Assembly: GCA_022614965.1 (NCBI GenBank)
Contig: JAKEHO010000012.1
Span: 1 to 46,965 of the forward strand
Reading direction: 5' to 3'
From: Gammaproteobacteria bacterium
GTDB taxonomy: Bacteria; Pseudomonadota; Gammaproteobacteria; JAKEHO01
DNA: 46,965 bases
A program made the position numbers and the translations under genes. The notes under the pieces were generated by a model, which saw nothing but the letters and a program-made list of their open reading frames with translations, did no database searches and was not told the origin of the DNA. Shown piece by piece: positions 32,153 through 39,956 of this stretch (its first letter is position 1; the number at the start of each line of letters is the position of its first letter).

Positions 32153-32375
32153 ACGGCCCGCGGCCTAGTCGGCCCAGGCTGCCTTTGCTGATGCGATGAG
32201 CAAGATGGAAATAAAACGAGCGTTCTTCTGCATAGGGGTCATGGACCCGCAACAGACACCTTATTATATGGGACAGAACGCGTCCCTGTTCACCGAGCCC
32301 ATGGTTTCAACGGACCTCGCTCATTGAGAATGAGAAAACCCATGCGGCCTGAGATGAGCCTTCGGCAATGTCATC

Positions 32376-32957
32376 TCAGATCTGCTGCCGGTTAATCCAC
32401 CTCTTAAGCGCAGGTGATCGATAGGCCGCCAGCTCAGAAAGAAGCTCCCTGGCGGTCTCGCCGACGAGCAGCATTGACCGGTGCTCCTCTTCCAGAAACC
32501 CTTCCGCGACAACATGATCAAGGAACCGGATCAGGCCCTCGTAGTAGTTGCAAACATTTAGAACACCGCAAGGCTTCCCATGAAAACCGAGTTGTGCCCA
32601 GCTAAGGACTTCAAAGAACTCTTCAAGTGTGCCGATCCCGCCAGGGAGGACTATAAATGCATCCGCCAGTTCTGACATCTGAGCCTTGCGCTCATGCATG
32701 GATGCAACGACCCGCAGTTCGGAAAGCCCGATCTGCCTGCCCTCCTTCTCCATCAGAGGCTGCGGAATGATGCCTATGACCTCGCCCCCCTCCTTGAGAA
32801 CGGTCTTCGCGAGCTCTCCCATGAGGCCGACATTGCCGCCCCCATAGACGAGTGTAAGTTGCCGCCGGGCAAGCTCTCGCCCAAGATCACGCGTCGCTTC
32901 TAGGTAGCCACGTTGTGCTCCTGAACTTGAGCCCAAGAATACACAAATCCGCTTCAT
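32376..32957 (-). CDS. LOG-family nucleoside 5'-monophosphate phosphoribohydrolase
   Basis: A 193-residue lysine-decarboxylase-like LOG protein. The family cleaves cytokinin-type riboside monophosphates or AMP-like nucleotides to base plus ribose 5-phosphate; many bacterial members are housekeeping PpnN-like or of unknown role. The fold signature starts ICVFLGSSSGAQRGYLE, then LVYGGGNVGLMG, and the catalytic motif is PGGIGTLEEFFE. It lies just downstream of the poly-gamma-glutamate-hydrolase-like gene on the same strand. Confidence 0.92.
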   Translation of the reverse strand: MKRICVFLGSSSGAQRGYLEATRDLGRELARRQLTLVYGGGNVGLMGELAKTVLKEGGEVIGIIPQPLMEKEGRQIGLSELRVVASMHERKAQMSELADAFIVLPGGIGTLEEFFEVLSWAQLGFHGKPCGVLNVCNYYEGLIRFLDHVVAEGFLEEEHRSMLLVGETARELLSELAAYRSPALKRWINRQQI

Positions 32958-32980
32958 CGTCGGTTCAAGCCCCTTGACGC

Positions 32981-33604
32981 CTAATAAGGCTTTGCAACTT
33001 TCTCATTCAAGAGAACCATCCGAACTGCCGAGACAAAGCTGTCAAATACTGCCGTCGGTGATGTGCAGCCGCCCGGATTGGGATCGGCAAACATTGTTCT
33101 TCTAAGCCCCTTTGTAAGTTCTAGTTGCACCCCCATACCAGATCCGCCCCGATTGCAAATATTGCTTAAGCCCCTGCCCTGACGCCTCGGGCTAGGATCA
33201 TTTGCCGCGGCAAAGCCCTCCCTCGTTAGCGCTTCCAGGATCTCCTTCTTCAGCTCGATGTCTAGCCCGCCTGCGTACACTGTCAGGTCATTTCCCTTGG
33301 CTCCATGAATGGCGATGACTTCCTCTGCCTGGCTGATTGCTGCGAGACATCGAGGTTCATCAAAATTATCGCTTGTGATATGTAACTCGTGATTGCGTTT
33401 CGTCTTGGTACCTTCAAAACAATAAAACATGTGCTCTCTGCCAGCAATTGCATCGGCAATCTCCATGGTACCCCGCTCAATGCCGCCTCCATGGGGCGCA
33501 ACAATTGCGATCGTTGACCAGCCAAGACGAAGATGTATTCGGTAATCACGACCTTCAAGCTCCCGTTCGCTCAATGCCGCAAAATTGGCATACCTGTCGA
33601 TCAT
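32981..33604 (-). CDS. poly-gamma-glutamate hydrolase-family protein (PghP/YmaC type)
   Basis: A 207-residue member of the phage/Bacillus poly-gamma-glutamate hydrolase family, zinc-dependent carboxypeptidase-like amidases. Likely metal-site residues are His38 and Glu43 in APHGGGIERGTMEIA, with His75 in ELHITSDNFDEP and His100 in VIAIHGAKGND; the basic C-terminal ICNRGGSGMGVQLELTKGLR block is also typical. No signal peptide is seen. It lies 20 bases from mop and 23 from the LOG gene. Substrate in this organism unknown. Confidence 0.82.
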   Translation of the reverse strand: MIDRYANFAALSERELEGRDYRIHLRLGWSTIAIVAPHGGGIERGTMEIADAIAGREHMFYCFEGTKTKRNHELHITSDNFDEPRCLAAISQAEEVIAIHGAKGNDLTVYAGGLDIELKKEILEALTREGFAAANDPSPRRQGRGLSNICNRGGSGMGVQLELTKGLRRTMFADPNPGGCTSPTAVFDSFVSAVRMVLLNEKVAKPY

Positions 33605-33623
33605 GGCTACAGCACCGGTCGCG

Positions 33624-33833
33624 TCACTCCGTCGCGATCATGACACTACTTGCCTTTATAACGGCGTAAACCTCTTCATCCTCAGCAAGTTTTAGTCTCT
33701 GCGCAGCCGTTTTTGTGATCACGGATACGATCTCAGTCCCGCCAGGCAATTGGATTATCACTTCCGTGTTAACTACACCGTGAACGATCTTTATGATCTT
33801 TCCTTTCAGGCAATTTCGCGCGCTGATTTTCAT
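33624..33833 (-). CDS. Mop/TOBE-domain molybdate-binding protein
   Basis: A 69-residue single TOBE (molbindin) domain: MKISARNCLKGKIIKIVHG, then TEVIIQLPGG and EVYAVIKASSVMIAT. Molbindins store or buffer molybdate/tungstate in the cytoplasm. ATG 33833 is chosen because GGAG stands seven bases upstream and the longer frame to 33899 adds an atypical tail. No modABC genes are adjacent. Confidence 0.88.
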   Translation of the reverse strand: MKISARNCLKGKIIKIVHGVVNTEVIIQLPGGTEIVSVITKTAAQRLKLAEDEEVYAVIKASSVMIATE

Positions 33834-33955
33834 GTCTTTCTCCAAAGCGAGTGGCAATAAAGATGATGACCTCATGCGGCGAGAGGTGAAAAGTTGCAAC
33901 GTTATGATCTAAGGCTCTATGGCGATCCTAAGGATCCGCCCACCGGGGCTTTTAC

Positions 33956-35335
33956 CTACTGAAAGGGCTTGAGATCGCCCAGCATTGTGGGGATGAGCTC
34001 CGTCACCGTGGGATGGATGTGCATGGCATGTTGTATCACCGTATAGGGCGCATCGGCGTACATCACATCAAGCAGGGAATGAACGATCTCATCGCCACCA
34101 ATGCCCAAGATCGCCGCCCCGAGGATCCTGTGGGACTGTGCATCAATCAAGATCTTCATAAATCCCTGGGTCTCACCGCGTTCGATGGCGCGAGCAACGT
34201 CGGTCATCATCATTTTGCTAACCAGCGCCTTGCGGCCTGACGCGCGTACTTCACGTTCTGTCATTCCCGCACGCCCGAGCGGCGGGTCGATGTAGAGCGC
34301 ATAGGCCGTGATCCGGTCTACGATCCTGCGGTTGCCACTGTCGAACAGATTGGCAGCGAGGATTTCGTAGTCATTATAGGAGGTATGGGTAAATGCTCCG
34401 CGACCGTTAACATCACCCATCGCCCAGATGCCGGGCACGTTCGTCTTGAGTTGGTCATCCACGACGATATATCCGCGTGCGTCGGTTTTAACGCCGGCTT
34501 TCTCAAGGCCCAACTCATCGGTGTTGGGACGGCGTCCCACCGCTAACAGGAGGTGGGATCCGATGATCTCGCGCGGCTCCATCTCACAAGAAAGATTGAC
34601 TGCTACTCCATCGCCGCGTTTCTCTACCTTCATGCACTCGGCATTTAGGCGAATGTCAACGCCTTCATGCTCCAAGATCTCCTTCACGGCTCCCGATACG
34701 TCCTCGTCATCACGCGCAATCAGCCGCTCTCCCTTTTCGACCACTGTAACCCGACTGCCAAAGCGGCGATACATCTGGGCAAACTCAAGTCCAATATAGC
34801 TCCCGCCGATAATGACCAGATGCGGGGGTAGAAAGTCGACTTCCATCATGCTGGAGTTAGTCAGGTAGTCAACCTGGTGCAGTCCTGGCATATCCGGTAT
34901 CAAGGCCCGTCCCCCGACATTGATGAATATCCATTCGCCTTCAAGCAATTGCCCATTCACTGAAACCGTGTTGGGCCCTTCTAAGCGCGCGTGACCTTCA
35001 TAGACCGTGAGGTTGGGCATCCTCTTGAGCCAATTCTTCACACCCTCATTTGATCCTTTCACCACCTCATCCTTGCGCGCCTTGACTCGTTTCATGTCAA
35101 CCTCGATCGGCCCGTTCGTTATGACGCCAAAATCCGCAGCGCGGCGCGCCACGTAAGCAGCGCGGGCGCTTGCCACCAAGGTCTTGGTCGGGATACACCC
35201 GACGTTAACGCAGGTGCCGCCAAATCGCTTGCGCTCAACGATGGCTGCCTTCATGCCTTCCTGAGTTAGCCTCTCGGCAAGGGACGGGCCAGACTGCCCC
35301 GTGCCAATGACGATCGCATCATACGTCTCTGCCAT
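33956..35335 (-). CDS. FAD-dependent pyridine nucleotide-disulfide oxidoreductase (mercuric-reductase-like)
   Basis: A 459-residue class I flavoprotein disulfide reductase. FAD-binding VIGTGQSGPSLAERL is at 9-23, the redox pair is GGTCVNVGCIPTK (Cys42, Cys47), the second dinucleotide-binding site is VIIGGSYIGLEFAQ, and the C-terminal active-site His-Glu pair is in HIHPTVTELIPTM. It lacks the N-terminal HMA domain and the C-terminal Cys-Cys pair of MerA, so it is probably not a mercuric reductase. Electron acceptor unknown. It is divergent from the SpoIIE-type phosphatase gene. Confidence 0.9.
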   Translation of the reverse strand: MAETYDAIVIGTGQSGPSLAERLTQEGMKAAIVERKRFGGTCVNVGCIPTKTLVASARAAYVARRAADFGVITNGPIEVDMKRVKARKDEVVKGSNEGVKNWLKRMPNLTVYEGHARLEGPNTVSVNGQLLEGEWIFINVGGRALIPDMPGLHQVDYLTNSSMMEVDFLPPHLVIIGGSYIGLEFAQMYRRFGSRVTVVEKGERLIARDDEDVSGAVKEILEHEGVDIRLNAECMKVEKRGDGVAVNLSCEMEPREIIGSHLLLAVGRRPNTDELGLEKAGVKTDARGYIVVDDQLKTNVPGIWAMGDVNGRGAFTHTSYNDYEILAANLFDSGNRRIVDRITAYALYIDPPLGRAGMTEREVRASGRKALVSKMMMTDVARAIERGETQGFMKILIDAQSHRILGAAILGIGGDEIVHSLLDVMYADAPYTVIQHAMHIHPTVTELIPTMLGDLKPFQ

Positions 35336-35448
35336 AGGCCCCTCCCGAGGTTGACCCGCTCAAATGGAAGACTGAATCGTGCACCCGATGAATTTTAAAT
35401 ACCAGCCCCGCACGGTCGCTGACCCCAACTAGCGCCTCACTCTGAGGA

Positions 35449-36411
35449 ATGTCCAGTGACTTGCTTGCACTGTGCTTTGAAATCCCCTACGCTCGAACAA
35501 AGGGCAGACAGCTTATCGAGAGTCTCCCCTACCTATCTATGTCAATGTCATCTGCCACGCACCAGTCAGCCGATCCCGCCGTTCACAACCTTCAGTGCAT
35601 GGAGGTCTGGGGCGGCAACGAGGGTGTTGAGAGTGCCTTTTCGGTACCCGGCTTTGATGCCTGGATCTTCGCCCAGCCGTTCGCGGGTGCTGGCCAGGGG
35701 GGCGATGTTCATTATGTGTCTATGTGCGGGGCAGGGAAAATCTCACGGTTCGCCGTTGCCGACATTTCGGGCCATGGGGAGCGCATCGGGGATCTTGCAC
35801 TGCGACTTCGCAAGCTCATGCGAAAGCACATCAATACGCTCGACCAGACGCGCTTTGCCCAAGCGATCAATCGCGAGTTTTCCAACCTCAGCAAAGCGGG
35901 CTCCTATGCGACTGCCCTGCTCACGACCTATTTCGCCCCCACGGATCACCTGATCATTTGCAATGCCGGCCATCCGAGACCCCTCTGGTACCGCGCCCGA
36001 TCACGCACTTGGGCGTTTCTGGATCAAGAGATTGAGGGGCGGGCTCTGCGCGCGGTCAATTTGCCGCTTGGCGTGATTGAGCCCACCCATTACGTACAGT
36101 TTGCGGTGAAATTGGATCGGGGCGATCTGGTGCTGATTTTCACCGACTCGCTAATCGAAGCAAGCGATCCAAATGGGCAACGACTCGGCGAACATGGATT
36201 ACTGGCACTGGTTAGAACGTTGGATGTGGACCATCCCGAGATGATCAACTCCATGGTGCGCGATGCAGTCGCCACGTTTAGCGGTAATCGCCCAGCAGAG
36301 GATGATCAGACGCTCATCGTGCTGCATCACAACGCAGCTGATCCGCCACATCAATCGTTAGGCGAAAAGGTGCGAGTGATGGCAACAATGTTGGGGGTTA
36401 TCGGAAACTGA
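35449..36411 (+). CDS. SpoIIE/RsbU-type PP2C serine phosphatase
   Basis: A 320-residue stand-alone PP2C-like phosphatase. The metal-site blocks are GGDVHYVS (Asp86), FAVADISGHG (Asp105), LIFTDSLIEA and AEDDQTLIVLHH. These enzymes usually act on STAS anti-anti-sigma factors in partner-switching circuits. No anti-sigma kinase or STAS gene is next door; mlaB is a STAS protein but has its own role. The start may be ATG 35449 or the downstream in-frame ATGs at 35539 or 35599. Confidence 0.85.
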   Translation: MSSDLLALCFEIPYARTKGRQLIESLPYLSMSMSSATHQSADPAVHNLQCMEVWGGNEGVESAFSVPGFDAWIFAQPFAGAGQGGDVHYVSMCGAGKISRFAVADISGHGERIGDLALRLRKLMRKHINTLDQTRFAQAINREFSNLSKAGSYATALLTTYFAPTDHLIICNAGHPRPLWYRARSRTWAFLDQEIEGRALRAVNLPLGVIEPTHYVQFAVKLDRGDLVLIFTDSLIEASDPNGQRLGEHGLLALVRTLDVDHPEMINSMVRDAVATFSGNRPAEDDQTLIVLHHNAADPPHQSLGEKVRVMATMLGVIGN

Positions 36412-36501
36412 GAGACTCTCCAATCAACAGTTAGACAATAGCGAGAAGGGCCCAAGGAGGGGTGGTGACGCTCGCATTTTCGTTTCGGCGTTTCCCAATC
36501 A

Positions 36502-36672
36502 AAGCCAGTGTATCGTCTGGCGAACGTGTTGCTCGAGTTCATCGAACCCGGCACACCCCAACAGAACGGGCGCCATGAGCGCATGAACAAGACCTTGAAA
36601 GCCGAGGCCACCCGCTCATTGGCCACCGCCTCCTCGCGCAACAACGAAAATTCAAGGCGATTGGACACTTGA
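36502..36672 (+). pseudogene. remnant of an IS481-type transposase (integrase core C-terminus)
   Basis: In one plus-strand frame the sequence reads LLEFIEPGTPQQNGRHERMN, then KTLKAEATRSLA. This is the conserved end of rve-type transposase cores (IEPGxPQQNGRHERM). Only about 55 codons survive and no start, DDE upstream part or terminal repeats are visible. It marks the left border of the accessory zone that follows. Confidence 0.8.
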
Positions 36673-36681
36673 AAAAGTTTG

Positions 36682-37101
36682 TTATAGGGAGCCCTTATTC
36701 GCAAGCGCCACAAACTGCTCTAACGTTACAATTCGCACGTAGTCTTCGTAGTCTATGTATTCTGCTAAGCCACCATTAACATAGAAATCCCGAAGAGACC
36801 ATCCGTCGCCGCCCAGCACCAGATACGCCATTGAATAATTATTTGGATCTTGCTTCATGGCATGGACAAGGCAAATCACTTCAAACGGAACTTTTTGCTC
36901 CGTTGTCCCTGATACCTGCTGCCACTTCAAGGAAACAAGTAATTTTTTATCACCTTTCACTGCTAGGTAATCAACGACGTGGCGTCTTCCGCTAGGTCTA
37001 GGTCCAATCTGCTTTTGTCTCGTGGCCTTATAGCCGCCCATCTGTAATGCTGGGCCGATCATGCTTTCGAGCACCCAGCCTGTGCCCGTGTTTCTAGGCA
37101 T
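36682..37101 (-). CDS. predicted PD-(D/E)XK type II restriction endonuclease
   Basis: A 139-residue protein encoded just after a Dam-like methylase. A nuclease core is visible: Glu12 in VLESMIGPAL, Asp44 in VVDYLAV, then LLVSLKWQQ with Ser57-Leu-Lys59 in place of (D/E)xK. The spacing suits a PD-(D/E)XK enzyme. I place the start at ATG 37101, overlapping the methylase stop by eight bases; ATG 37119 is possible. Specificity should match the methylase, perhaps GATC, but the sequence does not prove it. Confidence 0.65.
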   Translation of the reverse strand: MPRNTGTGWVLESMIGPALQMGGYKATRQKQIGPRPSGRRHVVDYLAVKGDKKLLVSLKWQQVSGTTEQKVPFEVICLVHAMKQDPNNYSMAYLVLGGDGWSLRDFYVNGGLAEYIDYEDYVRIVTLEQFVALANKGSL

Positions 37102-37945
37102 CAATACCCCTGGTCGCAATGACCTCTTTGGCAGGACTACGGTCGCCCGTACAGCTTATCCGGCGCGGGGCATCCACAACCTTAATCTTGAAGCCCAACT
37201 TCTTGTAGAGTTTCAAAATGCGCGGCGTGGCTTGATTTGAAAGGACTACTGGGCCTTTGTGTTTTGAGAGCCATTCCGCCAGGCGCACCTGATCATCCCA
37301 AGAAAATCCTTCTTTCGCGTAGTGTGTAAACTCTACATCGTAGGGTGGGTCGGCATATACGAAATCTTTTGAATTGAGGCGGACGCACTCAAAATTCCCA
37401 CAGAGAAAATCCCAGCGAGATACAACCTGTTTGTACCCTGAAAAGTCCCTCTTGTACCCAATAGAGCGATATTGCCCAAATGGCACATTGAACTGTCCGG
37501 TACGATTGAACCGACATAGGCCGTTATAGCCGGTCCGATTTAGGTAGTAGAAAAGCTCAGCCGCCTTGCATGTGTTGGCCCCGCCGTTAGCGACCAAGTC
37601 GTTAAAGCGATTACGATGGCTGTAATAAAGCTCCGCATCGTTTCGCATGGCAATCCGAATTCTGAGTCCGGCTTGGAGCCACCGATAAAAATTGATTGCG
37701 TGCGGGTTAATGTCATTCAAAAGTGCTCGCTTTGGAAGAAGGCCCAGGGTTACTGCCAGACCACCGCACAACGGCTCGACAAGTCGCCGTTTGCTGTGTG
37801 GCCCCCAGATTGGTTTTAGATGCGACACGAGCCACCGTTTCCCGCCCGCCCATTTTAGGGGAGGTCGAAGTGCTCCGTTCATTGCTGCTTCTGGCAAAGA
37901 CTTTTTGATTTTCTGATCTGATCGTTCGTGGGCGGATCTCTTCAT
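37094..37945 (-). CDS. D12-class adenine-N6 DNA methyltransferase (Dam/DpnM-like)
   Basis: A 283-residue Dam-family methylase. The SAM-binding start PPLKWAGGKRWLV (28-40), VEPLCGGLAVTLGLL and the catalytic DPPY (199-202, in FVYADPPYDVEF) are in the alpha-class order. A shorter start at 37882 (MNGALRPPLKWAGG) is also reasonable. The paired downstream nuclease gene points to a restriction-modification system rather than housekeeping Dam. Upstream genes on the same strand form a toxin-antitoxin-like pair. Confidence 0.88.
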   Translation of the reverse strand: MKRSAHERSDQKIKKSLPEAAMNGALRPPLKWAGGKRWLVSHLKPIWGPHSKRRLVEPLCGGLAVTLGLLPKRALLNDINPHAINFYRWLQAGLRIRIAMRNDAELYYSHRNRFNDLVANGGANTCKAAELFYYLNRTGYNGLCRFNRTGQFNVPFGQYRSIGYKRDFSGYKQVVSRWDFLCGNFECVRLNSKDFVYADPPYDVEFTHYAKEGFSWDDQVRLAEWLSKHKGPVVLSNQATPRILKLYKKLGFKIKVVDAPRRISCTGDRSPAKEVIATRGIDA

Positions 37946-38023
37946 TTCGTCCGGGATGTTTTCTTGGTCTGTGGCGACGTATTGAGCGAGGCTTCCAGCA
38001 CTAAATTAAGCCGCTTATCCTTC

Positions 38024-38317
38024 TCACTTTTTCGGCCAGTCAATTTTTGAGCTTTCGATGTAGACATGATTATCGTCAAAACGATATAGAACAGTTACCG
38101 AGGGGACGCCGCCAGGCGCCCAAGAATACGACTTGGCAAGATAGTAGTCTGAGTCCGATACTTTGTTACCAGAGTCCGGCCTTCTAGCAATCTTCCACTT
38201 GATGCCGTACTCGTACAGGTCTGCAAGATTTTCCGTCTTCTTTGCTGCTTCATCTATGCGCTTCGCTACAAGCTCGGCCTCAATAATTGTTCTTGCATAC
38301 GGCCCGCTTGGAGACAT
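38024..38317 (-). CDS. small protein, putative toxin partner of Panacea antitoxin
   Basis: A 97-residue protein translated from an ATG that overlaps the antitoxin stop (TAATG). It is basic, with a helical first half and a strand-rich second half (YYLAKSYSWAPG, VTVLYRFDDNHVYIESSKI). I do not recognise the fold; the final strands recall RelE/ParE-like toxins only loosely. Its toxin role is inferred solely from position after a Panacea-domain gene. Confidence 0.55.
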   Translation of the reverse strand: MSPSGPYARTIIEAELVAKRIDEAAKKTENLADLYEYGIKWKIARRPDSGNKVSDSDYYLAKSYSWAPGGVPSVTVLYRFDDNHVYIESSKIDWPKK

Positions 38318-38856
38318 TACTCATGTCCTTGAATCCTGCGTATCTCAGCATTTGCCCAATCAAGATCCTTTTTCGAAGGTTTTGCAAAGCGCTTAACCAA
38401 ATATGCTTGATACGGGATTTCCTCCCGCATAATCGCCATTCTCCAGATTTCGTCGTGCGATCTATCGCTGATGCTTCCAGCGGTATGATCTTCGATAACC
38501 AACCTCATCTGGTCGTTAATAGTGGCGAGTTCCTTTTCTGTAAATAGGCCCTTATTGGGCTCGCCCTTAGCGTAAAACTCAAATTGATCGTAGCCCTCAT
38601 GCTCCGTTCTTTCGATGTGTAACAAGCCCTCTGCTCGTAGCTCATCCAGAATAGAATCAAGGTGATCTGCGCATGGCCCAAATTTCAATTTGATATACCG
38701 CTCGCCAGTTAGGGGCGCGGCGCGCAACAGATAGTTCTGTACATCCGAGAGCCAAAGAATCTTATGAAGCTTGGTCTTACCAAGCTTGGATGGTTCTCGG
38801 CATTCCCTACAGATGTAGTGAACAAGCGTCTTGAATTTTTCTCTATTGAACTTCAT
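38317..38856 (-). CDS. Panacea-domain protein (SocA/GepA-like antitoxin, DUF4065)
   Basis: A 179-residue Panacea domain protein. Such domains neutralise many unrelated toxins in two-gene operons. The family start KLGKTKLHKILWLSDVQNYL and the following GERYIKLKFGPCADHLDSIL are visible. The gene is upstream of, and coupled to, the 97-residue ORF. It sits next to a restriction-modification pair. Confidence 0.85.
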   Translation of the reverse strand: MKFNREKFKTLVHYICRECREPSKLGKTKLHKILWLSDVQNYLLRAAPLTGERYIKLKFGPCADHLDSILDELRAEGLLHIERTEHEGYDQFEFYAKGEPNKGLFTEKELATINDQMRLVIEDHTAGSISDRSHDEIWRMAIMREEIPYQAYLVKRFAKPSKKDLDWANAEIRRIQGHE

Positions 38857-38931
38857 TTTCGGGATCAGTCCAGGTACATCAGCCTTTTTCCTTCAATGCC
38901 TCTAAGGGCTGCGTTAAGGCCTCGGAACCTA

Positions 38932-39168
38932 CTAACACTCGAACGCAGCAGGTCCATCCGGCGGCATGCCGCCGCGACACGCGGGACACCAGGACTGGAC
39001 TATTACTCGCCCGCCGCCCATGTTTCGCACACCAAAGCTCGCCTCATCGTAAAACACGTGGTGCCCCGCGCGCCCGGAGCATTCAGGACAACTCTTCAGC
39101 CTTTTGCTTCCAACTGTCATCACGACAGACTCTCGAAGTGGCTCTCCACACGAACAGTCGTCAGGCAT
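38932..39168 (-). CDS. small zinc-ribbon-like protein
   Basis: A 78-residue protein with three cysteine pairs: CSC (5, 7), CPEC (27-30) and CPAC (61-64), the latter two spaced like a zinc ribbon. Function unknown. It starts 30 bases after an attC-like core site (GTTGGGC on the minus strand), as cassette genes do. No attC is clear after its stop. Confidence 0.5.
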   Translation of the reverse strand: MPDDCSCGEPLRESVVMTVGSKRLKSCPECSGRAGHHVFYDEASFGVRNMGGGRVIVQSWCPACRGGMPPDGPAAFEC

Positions 39169-39197
39169 CGCTCAAACCTCCAGTCAATGTGGTGGGC

Positions 39198-39239
39198 GCC
39201 CAACTTTAAATTCGATTTCAATTCTGCCATATAAGCCGG
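39198..39239 (-). other. attC-like distal half with repeat R2 copy 1
   Basis: On the minus strand this reads GAATTGAAATCGAATTTAAA then GTTGGGC, a GTTRRRY-type core. The same 37-base block, with core GTTATGC, recurs at 44772-44811. The matching gene-side half is not recognisable here. Confidence 0.45.
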
Positions 39240-39304
39240 CATCCTACGCGGCCTAATCTGGACGGGCAAGGTCCAAGGTCTTGATTTAAGGCACGCCTCA
39301 AAGA

Positions 39305-39351
39305 GAATCACGGCGGTGAAATAAATCGGGTGGTTTCTAATCCGAAAGCGA
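39305..39351 (+). repeat. 47-bp repeat R1, copy 1
   Basis: Starts GAATCACGGCGGTGAAATAA and ends CCGAAAGCGAA. It matches 42839-42885 with about one difference. It overlaps the end of the decayed ORF here and an attC-like core at the other copy. Confidence 0.85.
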
Positions 39352-39683
39352 AGCGACCTGTGATAATTGTCAAGACTTGCCCCCTCAGATGTTACGACCA
39401 CTCCGATGTTCTGGAAGACGGCGTTGGCGCGCGGCGTATAGTCCCCGTAGAACTTGGCGGGCTGGGTGACGTGGAGAAACGGCTTGACTGTCAGCGGCGC
39501 TTCGACGCGCACATTCTCGAGGGCCTGCTCCAACGCCTCGATGGCTGCCGCATAGAACTCCGTCCGTGGAAACAGCTTGAGGAACTGGCTGAACATGCTC
39601 GAAAATCGCCGGCCTCGACCTCACTCTACGTCACGAGTCTCATCCGTCATCGCATTGTCGGCAGGCATCGGCACCGATGGGTT

Positions 39684-39956
39684 GTGCCCCTGGTTCTCAT
39701 CGCCTTCCTCTCAAACGCGCTGAACGTGCTCGACATCCGCGGCATGCGTCCAGCAGGTGAAGCACTTTTGGGATTTTCCGCTGTCCCGGTCGCTCTGGTG
39801 GTCGCTGGAGTTCTGGCCATCGTGGGACGCATCTACGTCATTCTCTTCTACGTTCTCGCGTGGATCGCCAGGATCACTGGACGAATTGTTAACGGCCACG
39901 GGGTGGCGAATCTACAGACAGCCGGCCGCGCATGCTTCGAAGAAAACGGTCCATGA
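39684..39956 (+). CDS. possible membrane protein fragment on plus strand (doubtful)
   Basis: A plus-strand frame of about 90 codons from an in-frame GTG encodes two or three hydrophobic helices (VPLVLIAFLSNALNVL, AVPVALVVAGVLAIVG, YVILFYVLAWIARITG) and has GC-rich third positions, as expected of coding DNA. There is no ATG with a ribosome-binding site, and its end overlaps the convergent Cys-rich gene by 45 bases. It could be the 3' end of a truncated gene. Confidence 0.25.
   Translation: MPLVLIAFLSNALNVLDIRGMRPAGEALLGFSAVPVALVVAGVLAIVGRIYVILFYVLAWIARITGRIVNGHGVANLQTAGRACFEENGP

Larger units (their letters stand above)
39120..39596 (-). pseudogene. decayed ORF spanning two repeats, identity unknown
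   Basis: An open frame of 158 codons. It begins MFSQFLKLFPRTEFYAA, whose first 14 residues resemble the N-terminus of IS4-type transposases; the rest (VKPFLHVTQPAKFYGDY, then NAVFQNIGVVV) is unrecognised. The frame then crosses the 47-base repeat at 39305 and the 37-base repeat at 39202 and overlaps the zinc-ribbon gene. Passing through repeats suggests that at most the upstream part, about 39350-39596, was once coding. Confidence 0.3.

Noticed and set aside
33956..35335. Mercuric reductase (merA)
   Set aside because: It lacks both the N-terminal HMA domain and the C-terminal Cys-Cys pair, and no other mer genes are adjacent.
38870..38935. attC downstream of the zinc-ribbon gene
   Set aside because: GCCTTAACGC and TGTTAGTAGG fragments resemble cores, but there is no matching pair and no stem.
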